Below, piece after piece: positions 50,649 through 63,379 of a DNA stretch of 64,000 bases. The first letter of the stretch is position 1; each line of letters starts with the position of its first letter. This DNA comes from Siphlonurus alternatus. Taxonomy: Eukaryota; Arthropoda; Insecta; Ephemeroptera; Siphlonuridae. The stretch covers positions 29,283,265-29,347,264 of the forward strand of contig OX463778.1 of assembly GCA_949825025.1 (NCBI GenBank). The letters are read 5' to 3'. Under the pieces are notes generated by a model. That model saw nothing but the letters and a program-made list of their open reading frames with translations, had not been told where the DNA came from and made no database searches. A program made the position numbers and the translations under genes.

Positions 50649-51048
50649 CTTTATATATATAATTTATAAATAATATATAAAATATACTCATGGCAAATTT
50701 AGTACTTCGTGCAGCATACAAGGTGCATGTTATAAATTTAATATAATTTCTCTAATTTAACAACAAAAAAACTTAATGAAGATGTAACCACGTATGTGCT
50801 GAGATATAAAACATTATTATAATCAATTTAATGTAGTGTGTGTGCTATATGTGCATGGCTTTAATAAAATAAAAGCGCAGAATATAAGACATGCAACTCA
50901 ATTTATAGAAACAGGATTGAAAAAAAAAAAAAAAAAAACTAATATGAAAAAAAAACGATATATATACACTGCAGTGAAAGTGTCTAGTAACAATTATTTA
51001 ATATTTTAACTTCTTTACAGTTTTTCGACGAATTAATACTATATATTA

Positions 51049-52010
<962 letters not shown>

Positions 52011-52018
52011 ATTGGTAC

Positions 52019-52500
52019 TTTATTGAAAATAGCAATGTTCGGAGTTTGGATGCTTTGGAGAACAGATGAGGAGAGAGGCGGGTGGGCGTGGATGCTGCTG
52101 GTGTCGGAGGAGGCAGTATCGGAATGACGTGGTTGTGGTGGCGCGTTCTGGGCGCGTGACCCTCGCGCTGATGACCTCCTCTCGCGGGCCGGACGTGTGC
52201 TCGGCAGAAGGCGCGCCTTCAACCAGCGACTGAGAGCGAGCAAGGCCGGCCGGCTGGCTGCCGTGGTAGCTGCTGCTGCTTCGGAGCGTGGGAACGGAGC
52301 TTGGGAGTCCTTCCCAAAACACTCCGCGTGCCTACGCAACCAGAACCGCCGGCTGTCTTCCCCTCCACAGCAGCTTGTCTTGTCGCGCATAAACCTCAAG
52401 TCATTCGCCAAATGCCAATTCGGCTCATCGCACTGCTATTAAACATGCAAATAGCGACCTTGGCGATACAAGACCAAAGCCAGCCAGTTCTTCTATATAA
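52019..52500 (-). other. Possible short intronless transcription unit
   Basis: On the minus strand a TATA element (TTATATAGAA, 52500-52491) is followed by a GC-rich stretch and then an AATAAA signal (52024-52019). That would give a transcript of about 450 nt. The octamer ATTTGCAT (52452-52445) lies just downstream of the predicted start. Coding potential is unclear. One frame from ATG 52390 stays open past the poly(A) signal. Another (52322-52020) ends exactly at the TAA within AATAAA and has coding-like codon use, but has no ATG and would need an upstream exon. A Su(H)-type CGTGGGAA lies inside (52287-52294). E(spl) complexes in flies mix bHLH genes with small Bearded-family genes, but no Bearded motif is recognisable here. 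Confidence 0.35.
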
Positions 52501-53017
52501 TAAATCCAACGCTAAATCCGCGCATTCCATTATAGCTATTGTTATGTAAATCCATTATCACTCCTGGTGTAACAACTTTTACATTTTATTATCAGATTGC
52601 CATGCATAGGCAAATTATTATTCTGATACTTCCTTCTTTTATTATGTCTTAACTTATAATTTTAATAAAATCATTTAAATATCATTGAATGTTTTTTGTA
52701 TAGTAAATTTGTAAATTATTTTAAAATTATTTCTTAGAAAAGTGTTGACATATGTTAAACAACTAATTATAATAATATACATTCAACACACAAACAAATT
52801 TTGGTATCTAGCAGATAATTTGAATAATAATAAGGAAATCTTCTACAACGTGTTTCCCTCATTTTATTAATTACTATTCTTATAGCAAGCAAAGGGAAAC
52901 TGAATAATAAAACTATAATAAAAGTTTTGCTGCTGCTTCTTTATTTTTTTTTTTTTTTTTTTTTTTAATTTTTAATCAAACCCTATTGGGTACTTCTATT
53001 TACTAATTACATACTAC

Positions 53018-53275
53018 TTTGAAACCCCGAACCTTCCGAAACCCTAACTTGAGCGTTTCGCGGGCTCTTCTGGAACGAGGGCGGCCACGGCCTTGCAAAT
53101 CCATCCCGGCATTTGCCTGCGGCTGAGGGAAACGTGGAAACCTCAGCCAGGATGGACGCTACAGCTTTTGTCAATGAACCGGAAGTGCAATGGTCCAAAG
53201 CCAGGGGAACCACGTAGTGGAAAAGCGCAACGTTTTACCCCTGGGTGGGAAACGTGGTTTTTGTTGAAAATGGCT
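53018..53275 (-). mobile_element. SINE body related to the 5S SINEs, lacking the 5S head
   Basis: Shares GGCCACGGCC, CTGAGGGAAACGTGGAAACC, CAGCCAGGATGGAC and GGTCCAAAGCCAGGGGAACC with the bodies at 24130-24429 and 31083-31380. The 5S-like box A and box C words are absent at the expected end. It is either truncated or a sister family with another promoter head. Confidence 0.65.
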
Positions 53276-53280
53276 GCTTC

Positions 53281-53760
<480 letters not shown>

Positions 53761-53974
53761 AAATATTGTACTGATCAAGGAATGTGCAAGCCGTACAAAC
53801 GAAATGATACAACGTCTTTTTGTTTCATGATCTTATGTATATGATAAAAGAACTCAAGATTAATACAAGGTCCCAGGTGGCTGAAGTTGTACTCTTTTTT
53901 TTTTATCATGTCTATTATAAATGACTGACGTTAAGTAGCCATGTGAAGGGCGCGACATCAATACACATGATGCA

Positions 53975-53979
<5 letters not shown>

Positions 53980-54062
<83 letters not shown>
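53980..54062. repeat. (TA)n microsatellite
   Basis: About 82 bp of TA. Confidence 0.95.
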
Positions 54063-54063
<1 letters not shown>

Positions 54064-54301
54064 TGTATAATTATGTAGCATTACTTGGTAATAAATATGG
54101 TTTAAAATATATTAATGTATAATATGTATATAATTATATGATTTAATTAAATAAGTGTTGTAAGGTTTATTATTTTTAGACAAATTTCAGCACTGCCCCC
54201 CAGAAATTATGCATTTTCTCACTATTTTCATGCATTATACTTACATTACATATAATTTTAATTTTCATGCAGATGCTTATATTGTTTATGTTAATATAAT
54301 T

Positions 54302-54423
<122 letters not shown>

Positions 54424-54689
54424 CACATCTTTCATGAACATGCAAAAGCTTAAATCAGTTACATCGTTCATATATACACCCCCCCGAAAAAATATATTTA
54501 TAACATTCAATTGAGCCCACAATACAGAGTAATAAGTGTAAAAACCGTAAAAAAAGGCTTTTTGCAACACCACTTGCAAACGAGATAAAAAAGTGCATGA
54601 TATTATTTTGAGTTGATATGAATGGTTGCAGTTTGACGAGACAGAAGTCAGAAAGACGATACCTTGCGAAATCTTGCTCATGTTGTGCC

Positions 54690-54960
54690 CCCAGTTGTGC
54701 AGAGCGTGCAGCTTCAGTCACGCGCACGTAAGTTGAGAGTGCCGTGCAGCAGTTCTCTTTGCAGTTCGCCGCGCGCTCCTCGCAGCTCGCTATAATAACT
54801 CGCGCTGCAGTGTTCGGTGTCGCCCCGGCCACGCAAAGGGGTGCAACTCGACTTTGTGGCTGACGACACGTCTGTGGAATTACTGCTGCTGTATGCGAAT
54901 AAGTGGATCGAGTTGGCTACCTCACAACGGAAAATAATTATATTGAAATTACCAGAATGG
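54690..54960. promoter_or_regulatory. GC-rich islet with open frames on both strands
   Basis: Frames occur on plus (54817-55068) and minus (54714-54980 and 54455-54832). On minus a donor-like GCAAG|GTATCG lies near 54665. No domain is recognised on either strand. It could be a first exon or regulatory DNA. Confidence 0.3.
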
Positions 54961-55259
54961 ATGGTGCTGAGGTGGTGCATATCGTTGAAAGATCACGATC
55001 TGCTGGAGGAAGCAGGAGGGGGAACTCGTAAACATTTACAATTAAATACTAATTTTCATGACATTTAAAACTAAAATTATGTATTGTATAAATATTAATT
55101 ATTAATATCGAATTATCGATGCATATGGCAGTGATACAAAATATGATAATCATGCTTGAATTGGTGAAACAGTTTTGAAGTAATAAGCTAAGCCTGCATG
55201 ATAACGTTGTGACACTTAGTTTTATGACATGTTTTTTTTTTTATTTTTAGGAAATTTTA

Positions 55260-55440
55260 TGTATTATTAGTAAAAGGGTATTTTACCACTCCTATATATT
55301 TGCATTGGTGCTTCATATAGTGCCTTGTAAAATATACTATTTCACCACATTTTATTATTATTTTCCTTTCACTATATATATTTTTGTTTATCTAATATGT
55401 TTATATATATTTGGTGAAATAAAAAAACAAATAAATAAAC
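55260..55440 (+). repeat. Retroposon 3' end with A-rich tail, copy 2
   Basis: Contains GGTGCTTCATATAGTGCCTT and ends GGTGAAATAAAAAAACAAAT. Opposite orientation to 14395-14546, same body. Confidence 0.55.
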
Positions 55441-55499
55441 GTTTAACTGATTTCGACTGCACTTGTCGGTCTTTTCCTCAGTGACACTAAAAGTAAGAG

Positions 55500-55655
55500 A
55501 TGCTTGTTGCAATATTAATCAGGGCGGCGTCATTAAATGGCGTGCGGAGGTGGGCAGGCGAGCCTTCATCATGACAGCGTGCAGGAAGCGGCGTCACATC
55601 TCGCCGCCCGCCCCCGTCTGCATCCACCCTTCATGCCACCGCCTGCAATAAAATA
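55500..55655. promoter_or_regulatory. GC-rich islet
   Basis: About 150 bp, CpG-rich. It contains AATCAG|GGCGGC, a possible acceptor. No supportable exon. Confidence 0.25.
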
Positions 55656-56919
55656 ATTTACAATATTGCACGTCATAAATTCTTTTCTCGATGCGAATTT
55701 TAAAATTTAATTAGTGAGCCTTGACACGCGTGAGTGAAAAAAGCCCCTGAAAGGTATGCAACTTCTTTTACACTTAAAGAAAATTTCCTATAATAAAAGT
55801 ACATTTAAATTTCACTCAGATTTTCAACGAGTTTGTAACGTCTCTATAGTAATTAGTAGACTGATTTCCCTGACAGAACCCGAACCGAGGTCTTATACGT
55901 ATATATACGTGCAGAACACATGCGACGACAAAGTCTTGATTGCATATGGATCTTAGTAAGTACGATATAAATACATATACTTATATTATGAGATCTGACG
56001 GCCTTTGCATGGGCCTGCCTCTGCATGCCTGTAAAATTGTTGTATTTGTATTTGTATTTTGTATATTTATTTTTTTTCCAATTTAATATTTGCACTATGT
56101 CATCGCATTATTATCATGTGGTTATATTTTATACACAATACATTATGATTATCCAAGAACTACTTACTATATAGTCGTTGATGATCATCTGCTCATTTTA
56201 AGTTCATGCAAGGCAAAATTTTAATTACAAATATCTGTGGAGGTCCGTGGAGGATAGATGTTGAAATTTTTAATTGGATATAATAATATATATTATAATT
56301 TTACATCCATGTTTAACCATCATGCAAAAATTAATAACTCATGCACATATACTAAACTAAAATTATCTTTATTGATGCTCGCTATACAAAAGCTTGTTTA
56401 TTTGGTCATATATAACTCGTATATTATAAATATAACATTGCACTTAAATACCTTTGAACTTCTAAATTATTATATACTTAGTATTAATTGGATGGGCGTA
56501 TTATTTTTTAAATAAAAAACGAAAACACAATGAACTAAATCTGAAAGGTATATCATAATCATGATTATGTTTTCCTGTATTCAAACTAATTATGAAATAA
56601 AAAATATTTCTATGTAATGAGGCTTAAAAAAATATATATTTTAGGGTGTGCCCTTTTAGTCAGTGCGTGCCATATAAAAGGAAGTAAGCCCTGATGATGT
56701 TGTAGGTTGTATCCTATTTCCGGTTCTCATAGGCATTTTAACAAAATAAAAGCACAACAACAACAACACTGAATCACTTGTAAATCAAATGGACAAAACA
56801 AATTATACATAAAAAAAATATAGCAAACATAAAAAAAGGTATGGTGGGTGTGCGTGGGTGATGTTCATCATAAAAAAAAAGGCGAGCTCATTTCCGTTTT
56901 TCTTTTGTTTTTCATATGT
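55656..56919. other. AT-rich DNA, nothing supported
   Basis: No coding, RNA or repeat signal was recognised. Confidence 0.5.
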
Positions 56920-56929
56920 TTTATTTCAA

Positions 56930-57115
56930 TCAGGGCGGATGAGGGGGTCTTGGTCACGTACTGGACATTGGTTGTCCATCACCGCTTTGTGTCAGGGACT
57001 CGGATGACAGGACGCGATGTATGGAGATACGGACAACGTGGGCCCATTAGTGACCGGCCAGCAAGTGCATGCGCCGTCCTCGCTGATCTAATCCTCGCGC
57101 ACTTACGTCTAACAT
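56930..57115 (+). other. GC-rich islet behind a strong acceptor-like tract
   Basis: A long pyrimidine tract ends in TTTATTTCAATCAG|GGCGG near 56934. The downstream frame stays open to a TGA-free stop at 57117 (about 60 codons), with no recognisable family. It could be a 3' terminal exon on the plus strand. Evidence is weak. Confidence 0.25.
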
Positions 57116-57143
57116 GAAGCTATATACATGGCTTATACATGAA

Positions 57144-57144
<1 letters not shown>

Positions 57145-57229
<85 letters not shown>
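57145..57229. repeat. (TC)n microsatellite
   Basis: About 42 units with two interruptions. Confidence 0.95.
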
Positions 57230-57233
<4 letters not shown>

Positions 57234-57800
57234 GTCCCAGCCCCATAGTCCCATTATTTGTTATTAAATATACACACAAAAAATGTTTTTTTAACACATC
57301 CTATATTTCGCTTTGCTCTCGCTCTTTTTTCTGTTTTTTATTAATTAAAACCTTATTTACAACGTTCATTATACGGCGTTCATCTTTTTCTTGCTGATAT
57401 GTGATCACTGTGAAATCCTCTCTTGTGACACGCATCATCCGAACCCAGCACCCGCTTGGCTCCGCGTCTTGATGCGGCATGAACGTCATCACTACATGGC
57501 ACTCAATCATGGAAAGCAACTGTCATGATATTTTTTCTACTCCTCGTATTATCTCTGCTCAAGTCACACAATGTGCAAACTTGCGTACTTGCTGCTGCTC
57601 AATGACGTACATACATATGACAATAGTGTTAGTGGGGTAAATATAAAAAAAAAATGTATGCGTCAGTTGCGTACGCAGAATTTTTTTATAAAGTAATTTG
57701 ATCTTAGGTCTGTTAATTCATAAACTCTATTGAGTTCTATAATATATATGACGTTATATATTTTTTCGCTCGATATCCTATATATAACATCATAATTATG

Positions 57801-57805
<5 letters not shown>

Positions 57806-57866
<61 letters not shown>
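57806..57866. repeat. (TA)n microsatellite
   Basis: About 60 bp of TA. Confidence 0.95.
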
Positions 57867-57869
<3 letters not shown>

Positions 57870-59030
57870 GGCACTGCATATTATATCCATGTTATATATA
57901 ATTAAAATTTGCGGATTCTCACATGAATGCCAAAAAAAGTCAGATGCAACTTAATTTGCCCTTATAAAATATATGAGCTGCATAATGTATACCATCCATG
58001 AGGGGCTTCAACGTCTTATTTTGATTGCAATATTCATGACACCTATATAAACTGTTAAATACTTCTTATACATATTATATAATATGTTATTATTTTCCAT
58101 ACATAATATATTATATTTATTTTTATGCTTGTACAGTATACCATGCATGTACTGTAATTATTAATATTTTGTTGTTAAAAAATGGCAGATTGCTGCTGTA
58201 TTTTTTAATCTTATCATCACTTGATCTCATCTCAACGTTAAAAAAAGTCGTACACAACGTTTAAATTTACATGAACATCAGTTTTACCAACTAAATAGTT
58301 AAGCATCATTCATGTCCGCAGAAAAAAAAAAAAAAAAAATCAAAAGATAAAGTCAACAAATTGAATAAAAGCTTACCTAATATATTAATTTTTTGCCTTC
58401 TTATAAAAATATACAGCATATAACTTGTCTTTACATGTCCGTATTTTACTGTCTGTTGTATATAACTGTGTTAACATAAATATAGAGGTTTATTTTTAAT
58501 ACTTTAGCATAAAGTGACTATGCAAATAAATTTATATACAATGCTTTAAAATAATATGAACATGTTAAAATTTGAATGTTTTATAATAGCTTAAACCCAA
58601 ATCTTAAATTAAAGCTTATACTTTTTAACTCATCACTTACTTAGTTAAAAAAATATATATTTAATAATTTGACGACCTTTTGATTGTATGACAAAGAAGA
58701 ACGAGGTGACGAAGAATATAGCACGTGATTATGTGGTGGGGGTGCCACAGGGTTCCATTGTTGGTCCGGGGGCTTTATGAGCTTATTGCTGCGGGTATTA
58801 TTATAATGCACTTATACTTATCATCACATCAAATACACTTTTAATCATTGCCAGATTTTCTGTATTTGACGCAAATATATACATAATCATTAACGTTGAG
58901 AAAACATTAGTATTGTATTAGCTAATGTAAATAAGAAATACATTTCAATTTAAAACTCTAAAAAATAAGAGAGATATTAATTATCAAATGACGTCATTAT
59001 GAATTATTGTGAATGTTAGTGTATCGTGCG
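57867..59030. other. AT-rich DNA, nothing supported
   Basis: Poly(A) run at 58322-58339. No gene. Confidence 0.5.
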
Positions 59031-59039
59031 GGCTTTGAT

Positions 59040-59340
59040 TGCATCAGCTTCGTGGCTTAATGTGAGAAGAAGAGACCCTTGCAAGACGTTGACGACAGAC
59101 GACGCGGCATTATTATAGTAGTGGGTAATTGCTTGACCCATTACGCTCCCTCACTCGGCGGCGGTGGGAGCCATTACCGCCGCGGCGCGAGTGTGGGAAA
59201 GTGACCGCTTGGTTTCCGGTGTCGACCACGAGGGCATGCATGTGTGCGAGCCAGCGCGGGCCGTGCCCCCTTTATTATAAACCAAATTGCTGACCCCGCC
59301 TGACTCGCGTGTAGCTCTTGCCACCGTGCAGTGGAATAAA
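59040..59340. promoter_or_regulatory. CpG-rich islet with a Su(H)-type site
   Basis: About 300 bp, strongly CpG-rich. TGTGGGAA lies at 59192-59199 and an N-box CACGAG near 59227. TTTATTATAAACC near 59270 could be a TATA-like element. No exon is supported. A distal enhancer or promoter is plausible. Confidence 0.4.
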
Positions 59341-59496
59341 TTATTATCATTTATTATTGCATGTTTTAGTATACAATAATCAAAGCATTCACTGATTATA
59401 TTAAACTACTGGTATATAATATGTCGGTTGATGTCTGATGCGTATGTCTGTGCAAGGTAATTTTATTCTGATTGCAACACGTTGATACACATGCAT

Positions 59497-59498
<2 letters not shown>

Positions 59499-59544
<46 letters not shown>
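59499..59544. repeat. (TC)n microsatellite
   Basis: About 23 units. Confidence 0.95.
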
Positions 59545-59547
<3 letters not shown>

Positions 59548-59775
59548 TTCCGGGTTATATCTAATTTAATATTATAATAATAAGTTGTATACGTTATAAA
59601 TAATTTAGCTCGTGCATTGCATGCATGCAAGTAAATGATTATGCAAAATGAATTAAAATCTCTCAATTTCACTCTCAATAGTTAACAAATAAAAATATAT
59701 ATTTCGATTATATTAATAATACTGCATGCATTATATTATTAATATATAGTTTCTTACATTCTCAACAGTATATTA

Positions 59776-60422
59776 CAGGGATCGGATGCGGATGCGGATG
59801 CAGATGCAAGATGCACACGGATGCGCAAAAATGGGCTTGCATCCGCATCCGTGCATCCCAGATGCACAGGAAAAAATGAATGCATCCGGATGCGCATCCC
59901 AGATGCACGGGGAAAAATGAATGCATCCGGATGCGCATCCCAGATGCATGAAAAATAAATTTGCATCCGGATGCGCATCCACGGATGCACGAAAAATAAA
60001 TTTGCATCCATTTAACACTTTTTTTTCTCTTTTTTATCAGGTTTTTTGCTAATTGCCTCTAGATAAATCTTTAACACGAGGCATATTTTTTAACTTTATT
60101 TGCCACTTGTTGTTTAAAAATTACAAAAAACAAAGTGTATTATAAAAACCAAAGATCGGATGCAGATGCAAGATGCACACGGATGCGCAAAAATGGGCTT
60201 GCATCCGCATCCGTGCATCCCAGATGCACGGGAAAAAATTAATGCATCCGGATGCGCATCTCAGATGCATGGAAAATAAATTTGCATCCGGATGCGCATC
60301 CCAGATGCATGAAAAATAAATTTGCATCCGGATGCGCATCCATGGATGCACGAAAAATTAATTTGCATGGATCCGGATGCGCATCTCGGATGCACGAAAA
60401 AAACGCGTGCATCCGGTCCCTG
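59776..60422. mobile_element. hAT-type element built of GATGCG minisatellites
   Basis: Ends CAGGGATCGGATGC and GCATCCGGTCCCTG. GTATATTA lies directly outside both ends (59768-59775 and 60423-60430), a perfect 8-bp duplication. The interior consists of two clusters (59780-60008 and 60152-60415) of 40-45 bp units with GCATCCGGATGCGCATCC and CAGATGCAT. An AT-rich spacer separates them. Open frames on both strands are repeat translations. Confidence 0.9.
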
Positions 60423-60466
60423 GTATATTATAATACTATTAATATAAATTATGACATTTAAAGTAA

Positions 60467-61080
60467 AGTGAGTGATTGCATTTTTTAATATTTTAATTAT
60501 TCTCTAAAAATAGTTAGAGTTAGTTAGTTGGCCTCTATTGAGAAACGAAAATAAAAAAATTCCATCTCATATAGCTTCACCACAAAAAATTCACAAAATT
60601 ATTGTTTCGGAGGCCTTTAACATGCAGCCTTATGGAACAGAAAACAGCATTTTACTCAAACTTGGTCCGAACTATATATGGTACCATTTAAAAAATACCT
60701 ATACGTAATCTATGATGAATTCTTTAATAGATTTTCCAAAGAAAATAATAAATAAAAAATTACTGTGCTTTTTTTCCGGAAAAACGGCCCCGTATTTTTT
60801 TTTTTTTTTTATTTGAAACTCCATATTTAAAGAATTCATCATAGATTACGTATAGGTGTTTTTTAAATGGTACCATAGTTTGGACCAAGTATGAGTAAAA
60901 TGCTGTTTTCTGTTCCATATATTAAGGCTGCATGTTAAAGGCCTCCGAAACACCAACTTTGGGATTTTTTTGTAATGAAGCTATTTGTGATGGATTTTTT
61001 TTTTTTTTCATTTCTCAATAGAGGGCAGGTTAAACTATTTTTAGAAAATAAAATATTTAAAAAAATGCAATCGCTCACTC
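60467..61080. repeat. Foldback family N, copy 2
   Basis: An almost complete palindrome. The outer arm GTGAGTGATTGCATTTTTTA at the left pairs with AAAAATGCAATCGCTCAC at the right. Inner arms include CCTCTATTGAGAAA and GGCCTTTAACATGCAGCC. The related 41750-42357 copy is partial. Confidence 0.85.
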
Positions 61081-61203
61081 TATAACTTGAAACGAACGTT
61101 TAAGGAGCACTTTCCTCTAAAATACCGCTGATACATATAAACAGCAACAATTTCGTCCTTGCTATTACAAACAGCAGCTTCCTTATTCGGAGGAAAGAGA
61201 CTA

Positions 61204-61361
61204 TCTATATAGGGTGCTAGTTTGATTAATCTAAGCAGGTAATCAGCTGTTGACCGCGGGCGAGTCCCACCCTACTTGCGGCGTCACGTGACCCAGATCG
61301 TCTTCTGTGACTGCGGTTGTTGCGGCCCAGCATCCCTATGACGTCATACTGGTTTCCAGGT
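61204..61361 (+). other. Candidate promoter and first exon
   Basis: TATA-like CTATATAGGG (61204-61213) precedes a GC-rich stretch containing CACGTGAC. An ATG near 61338 then reads MTSYWFP into a good donor (TTCCAG|GTGAGA, 61361/61362). No downstream exon is seen in the window, and the islet may be purely regulatory. Confidence 0.3.
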
Positions 61362-61560
61362 GAGAAACCTGATGATATTATCATTATTATAATTACCTAG
61401 TTCCATATCTTGTATATAGGATCACATGCATCTGATGTCGTTTTTACATAAAAACTACGTGACATGTATATTATAATTATATAAATCCTTTTTCATCTTT
61501 CCACATACATCTCCTTGATATCTCATTACTGTCATAGTTTTGTTTATCATGTCTCAAAAC

Positions 61561-61697
61561 CTAATATTATACGATACAATTTTTCCTTGCAAGAAAATCT
61601 CCTCTCCATATAAACAAATGGAGATTACTTAAGTTTTCTTGCAAGAAAAAATTGTATGTACAATAATTAGAAAAATTGTATCGTGTAATACTGGCTG
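61561..61697. repeat. Foldback MITE, family D, copy 3
   Basis: ATACGATACAATTTTTCCTT at the left and AAATTGTATCGTGTAATAC at the right. Confidence 0.75.
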
Positions 61698-62578
61698 CAA
61701 TGTATAATTTATTAAGTAGATTATATTAATACTTTTAACTATAATCCATGCAGCATCTCTTACAGTTTCAATATTAAATTATAATATATTAAAATTAAAT
61801 TATATAGTGAAATATTTAGTTGTGTGGCAGAGCTATAATAATACATTAAAATTAACAATAAATGCATCACATGCAGTATATTTAATTTGGGAAATACCCA
61901 TCATGGAAATTATTATGCCACATGCAGTATTATATTTATATAACAATATATTAATTATTTTATGTACTAGCTAATTTGATTTATAATTATATTTCAAATG
62001 ATGTTTACTATAAAAAAATATGGTGATATATACTTTTTTTTTTGCTTATATCTTAAGCTTTTCAATAATTCTAATTTGATAATAATATATTATTAATATT
62101 TAGCATGCTAGATATGTAATAATTGTATTAACTAAAATTAATCTGCTTTCAAAATTATGAATGTATACTGTATACCTCTATATTACCATACACGGACAAA
62201 AAATTTAGCCAACGGTTAGTAAGATTTTACTAACAAAAGGCGGGTCGAATCTCACTAAGACAGTAGCTGTGTAAAAACTTAATATTTGAGTTTGCTAAAT
62301 TTTGTATACTGAAAAGTAGCTAAAATTTACTAACTTTTGCAGTAAAATATTACACTATTGATGATGTAGAAGTTAAAAATGTGTTGCGTAGTAAAGTTTT
62401 ACGGCATGTTGGTAAAATAGAAGGTCAGTAACTTGGTAAAATTTAACTGGCAGTGCTAGTAAAATTGTTCTTCCTTTTACTGCAGGATTTTACTAACTAA
62501 ATGTTGGTAATTTTTTGCATACCTTAGGCTTTTAAATTTTACATACTTTTGATTGTTACTAAATATCTACCGCCTATA
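61698..62578. other. AT-rich DNA with recurrent TTTTACTAAC-like words
   Basis: From about 62190 to 62560 the words TAGTAAAATTTTAC and TTTTACTAAC recur in both orientations. This suggests an old repeat, but no ends could be defined. Confidence 0.35.
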
Positions 62579-62689
62579 TGCAAAGATGAGGTCAAACTTT
62601 AAGTCCGGATTAACTTTGTTGATTTCGATTGATGCAACAATAAAAATCAACAAAGTAATCAGGACTTAAAGTTTGACCTCATCTTTGCA
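62579..62689. repeat. Foldback MITE, family C, copy 2
   Basis: TGCAAAGATGAGGTCAAACT and its reverse complement. The inner arms extend through TTAAGTCC. Confidence 0.8.
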
Positions 62690-63120
62690 AATCAGTGTTA
62701 GAAATTTAGTAACAAATAAGTATGTAAAATTTAAAACCGAATCTTTGCGCAAAAAAATTATTTTCACTTAAAAGAGCTAAATATGTTAAAAATAATGTTT
62801 TTTTTTATTACTACTACTTATTGTCATGTATTGATCACATGATCACACACATAATTCACAAGAAATTTGTATTAAAAATAAGTATTTGATATCATACTTT
62901 AAAATAATCATCGAGTGCTAATAAGTTAATTAAAATTACAAATTATTAAGGACGGGAACACTTTTTTATAATTACAAAAAAAAAATTGAGAAATTAAGTT
63001 AATGCATTTATTGGATGATGAATACTCAGATTTACAAAAAAATGAAGTTTGAATTAAAATTACTTTAAAATGTTAAATAATAAAATTATATGTAATCCAT
63101 GTAAGTCTTTTGAAACAAAA
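62690..63120. other. AT-rich DNA, nothing supported
   Basis: Includes a minus-strand AATAAA (63012-63007) that could serve the candidate exon at 63246-63379. Confidence 0.4.
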
Positions 63121-63245
63121 CGATGACTGTCGTATCTCCAGTACAGTACCCACAGTGTAGAGAAGAATGTCCCCGCGAGGGTACCGTACGAGGGTCAGTC
63201 GTGGGTCGTGGATGCCGTGTGGGTCAATCAGTGGACGAGGGTCGG

Positions 63246-63379
63246 TTACTGATGTTCGTGGACGCCGACAACGCCGTGGATAGTTCGTTGTAAGGTGATA
63301 GTGCGATCTAGGTCTGCGGTTCGCAACAAAAAATACTCATCCCACATCGCAATGTCACACCAAACTGCGCATCGTTGTC
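63246..63379 (-). CDS. Candidate 3' terminal exon, unidentified gene
   Basis: On the minus strand a pyrimidine/AT tract ends in CATGTTTGCAG|GACAACG. A phase-1 frame then runs 44 codons (including WCDIAMWDEYFLLRTADLDR) to a TAA, with AATAAA about 235 nt downstream. Composition is more balanced than the surroundings and the segment lies in a GC islet (63120-63380). No domain is recognised. Upstream exons would lie beyond the right edge of the window. Confidence 0.3.

Noticed and set aside
57301..57519. 72-aa minus-strand frame (IECHVVMTFMPHQ start)
   Set aside because: Composition is protein-like, but no ATG with context, no splice sites I trust, and it overlaps an AATAAA before its stop.
59754..60461. 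Overlapping His/Asp/Ala-rich frames
   Set aside because: Translations of the GATGCG minisatellites in the hAT element, open on both strands.
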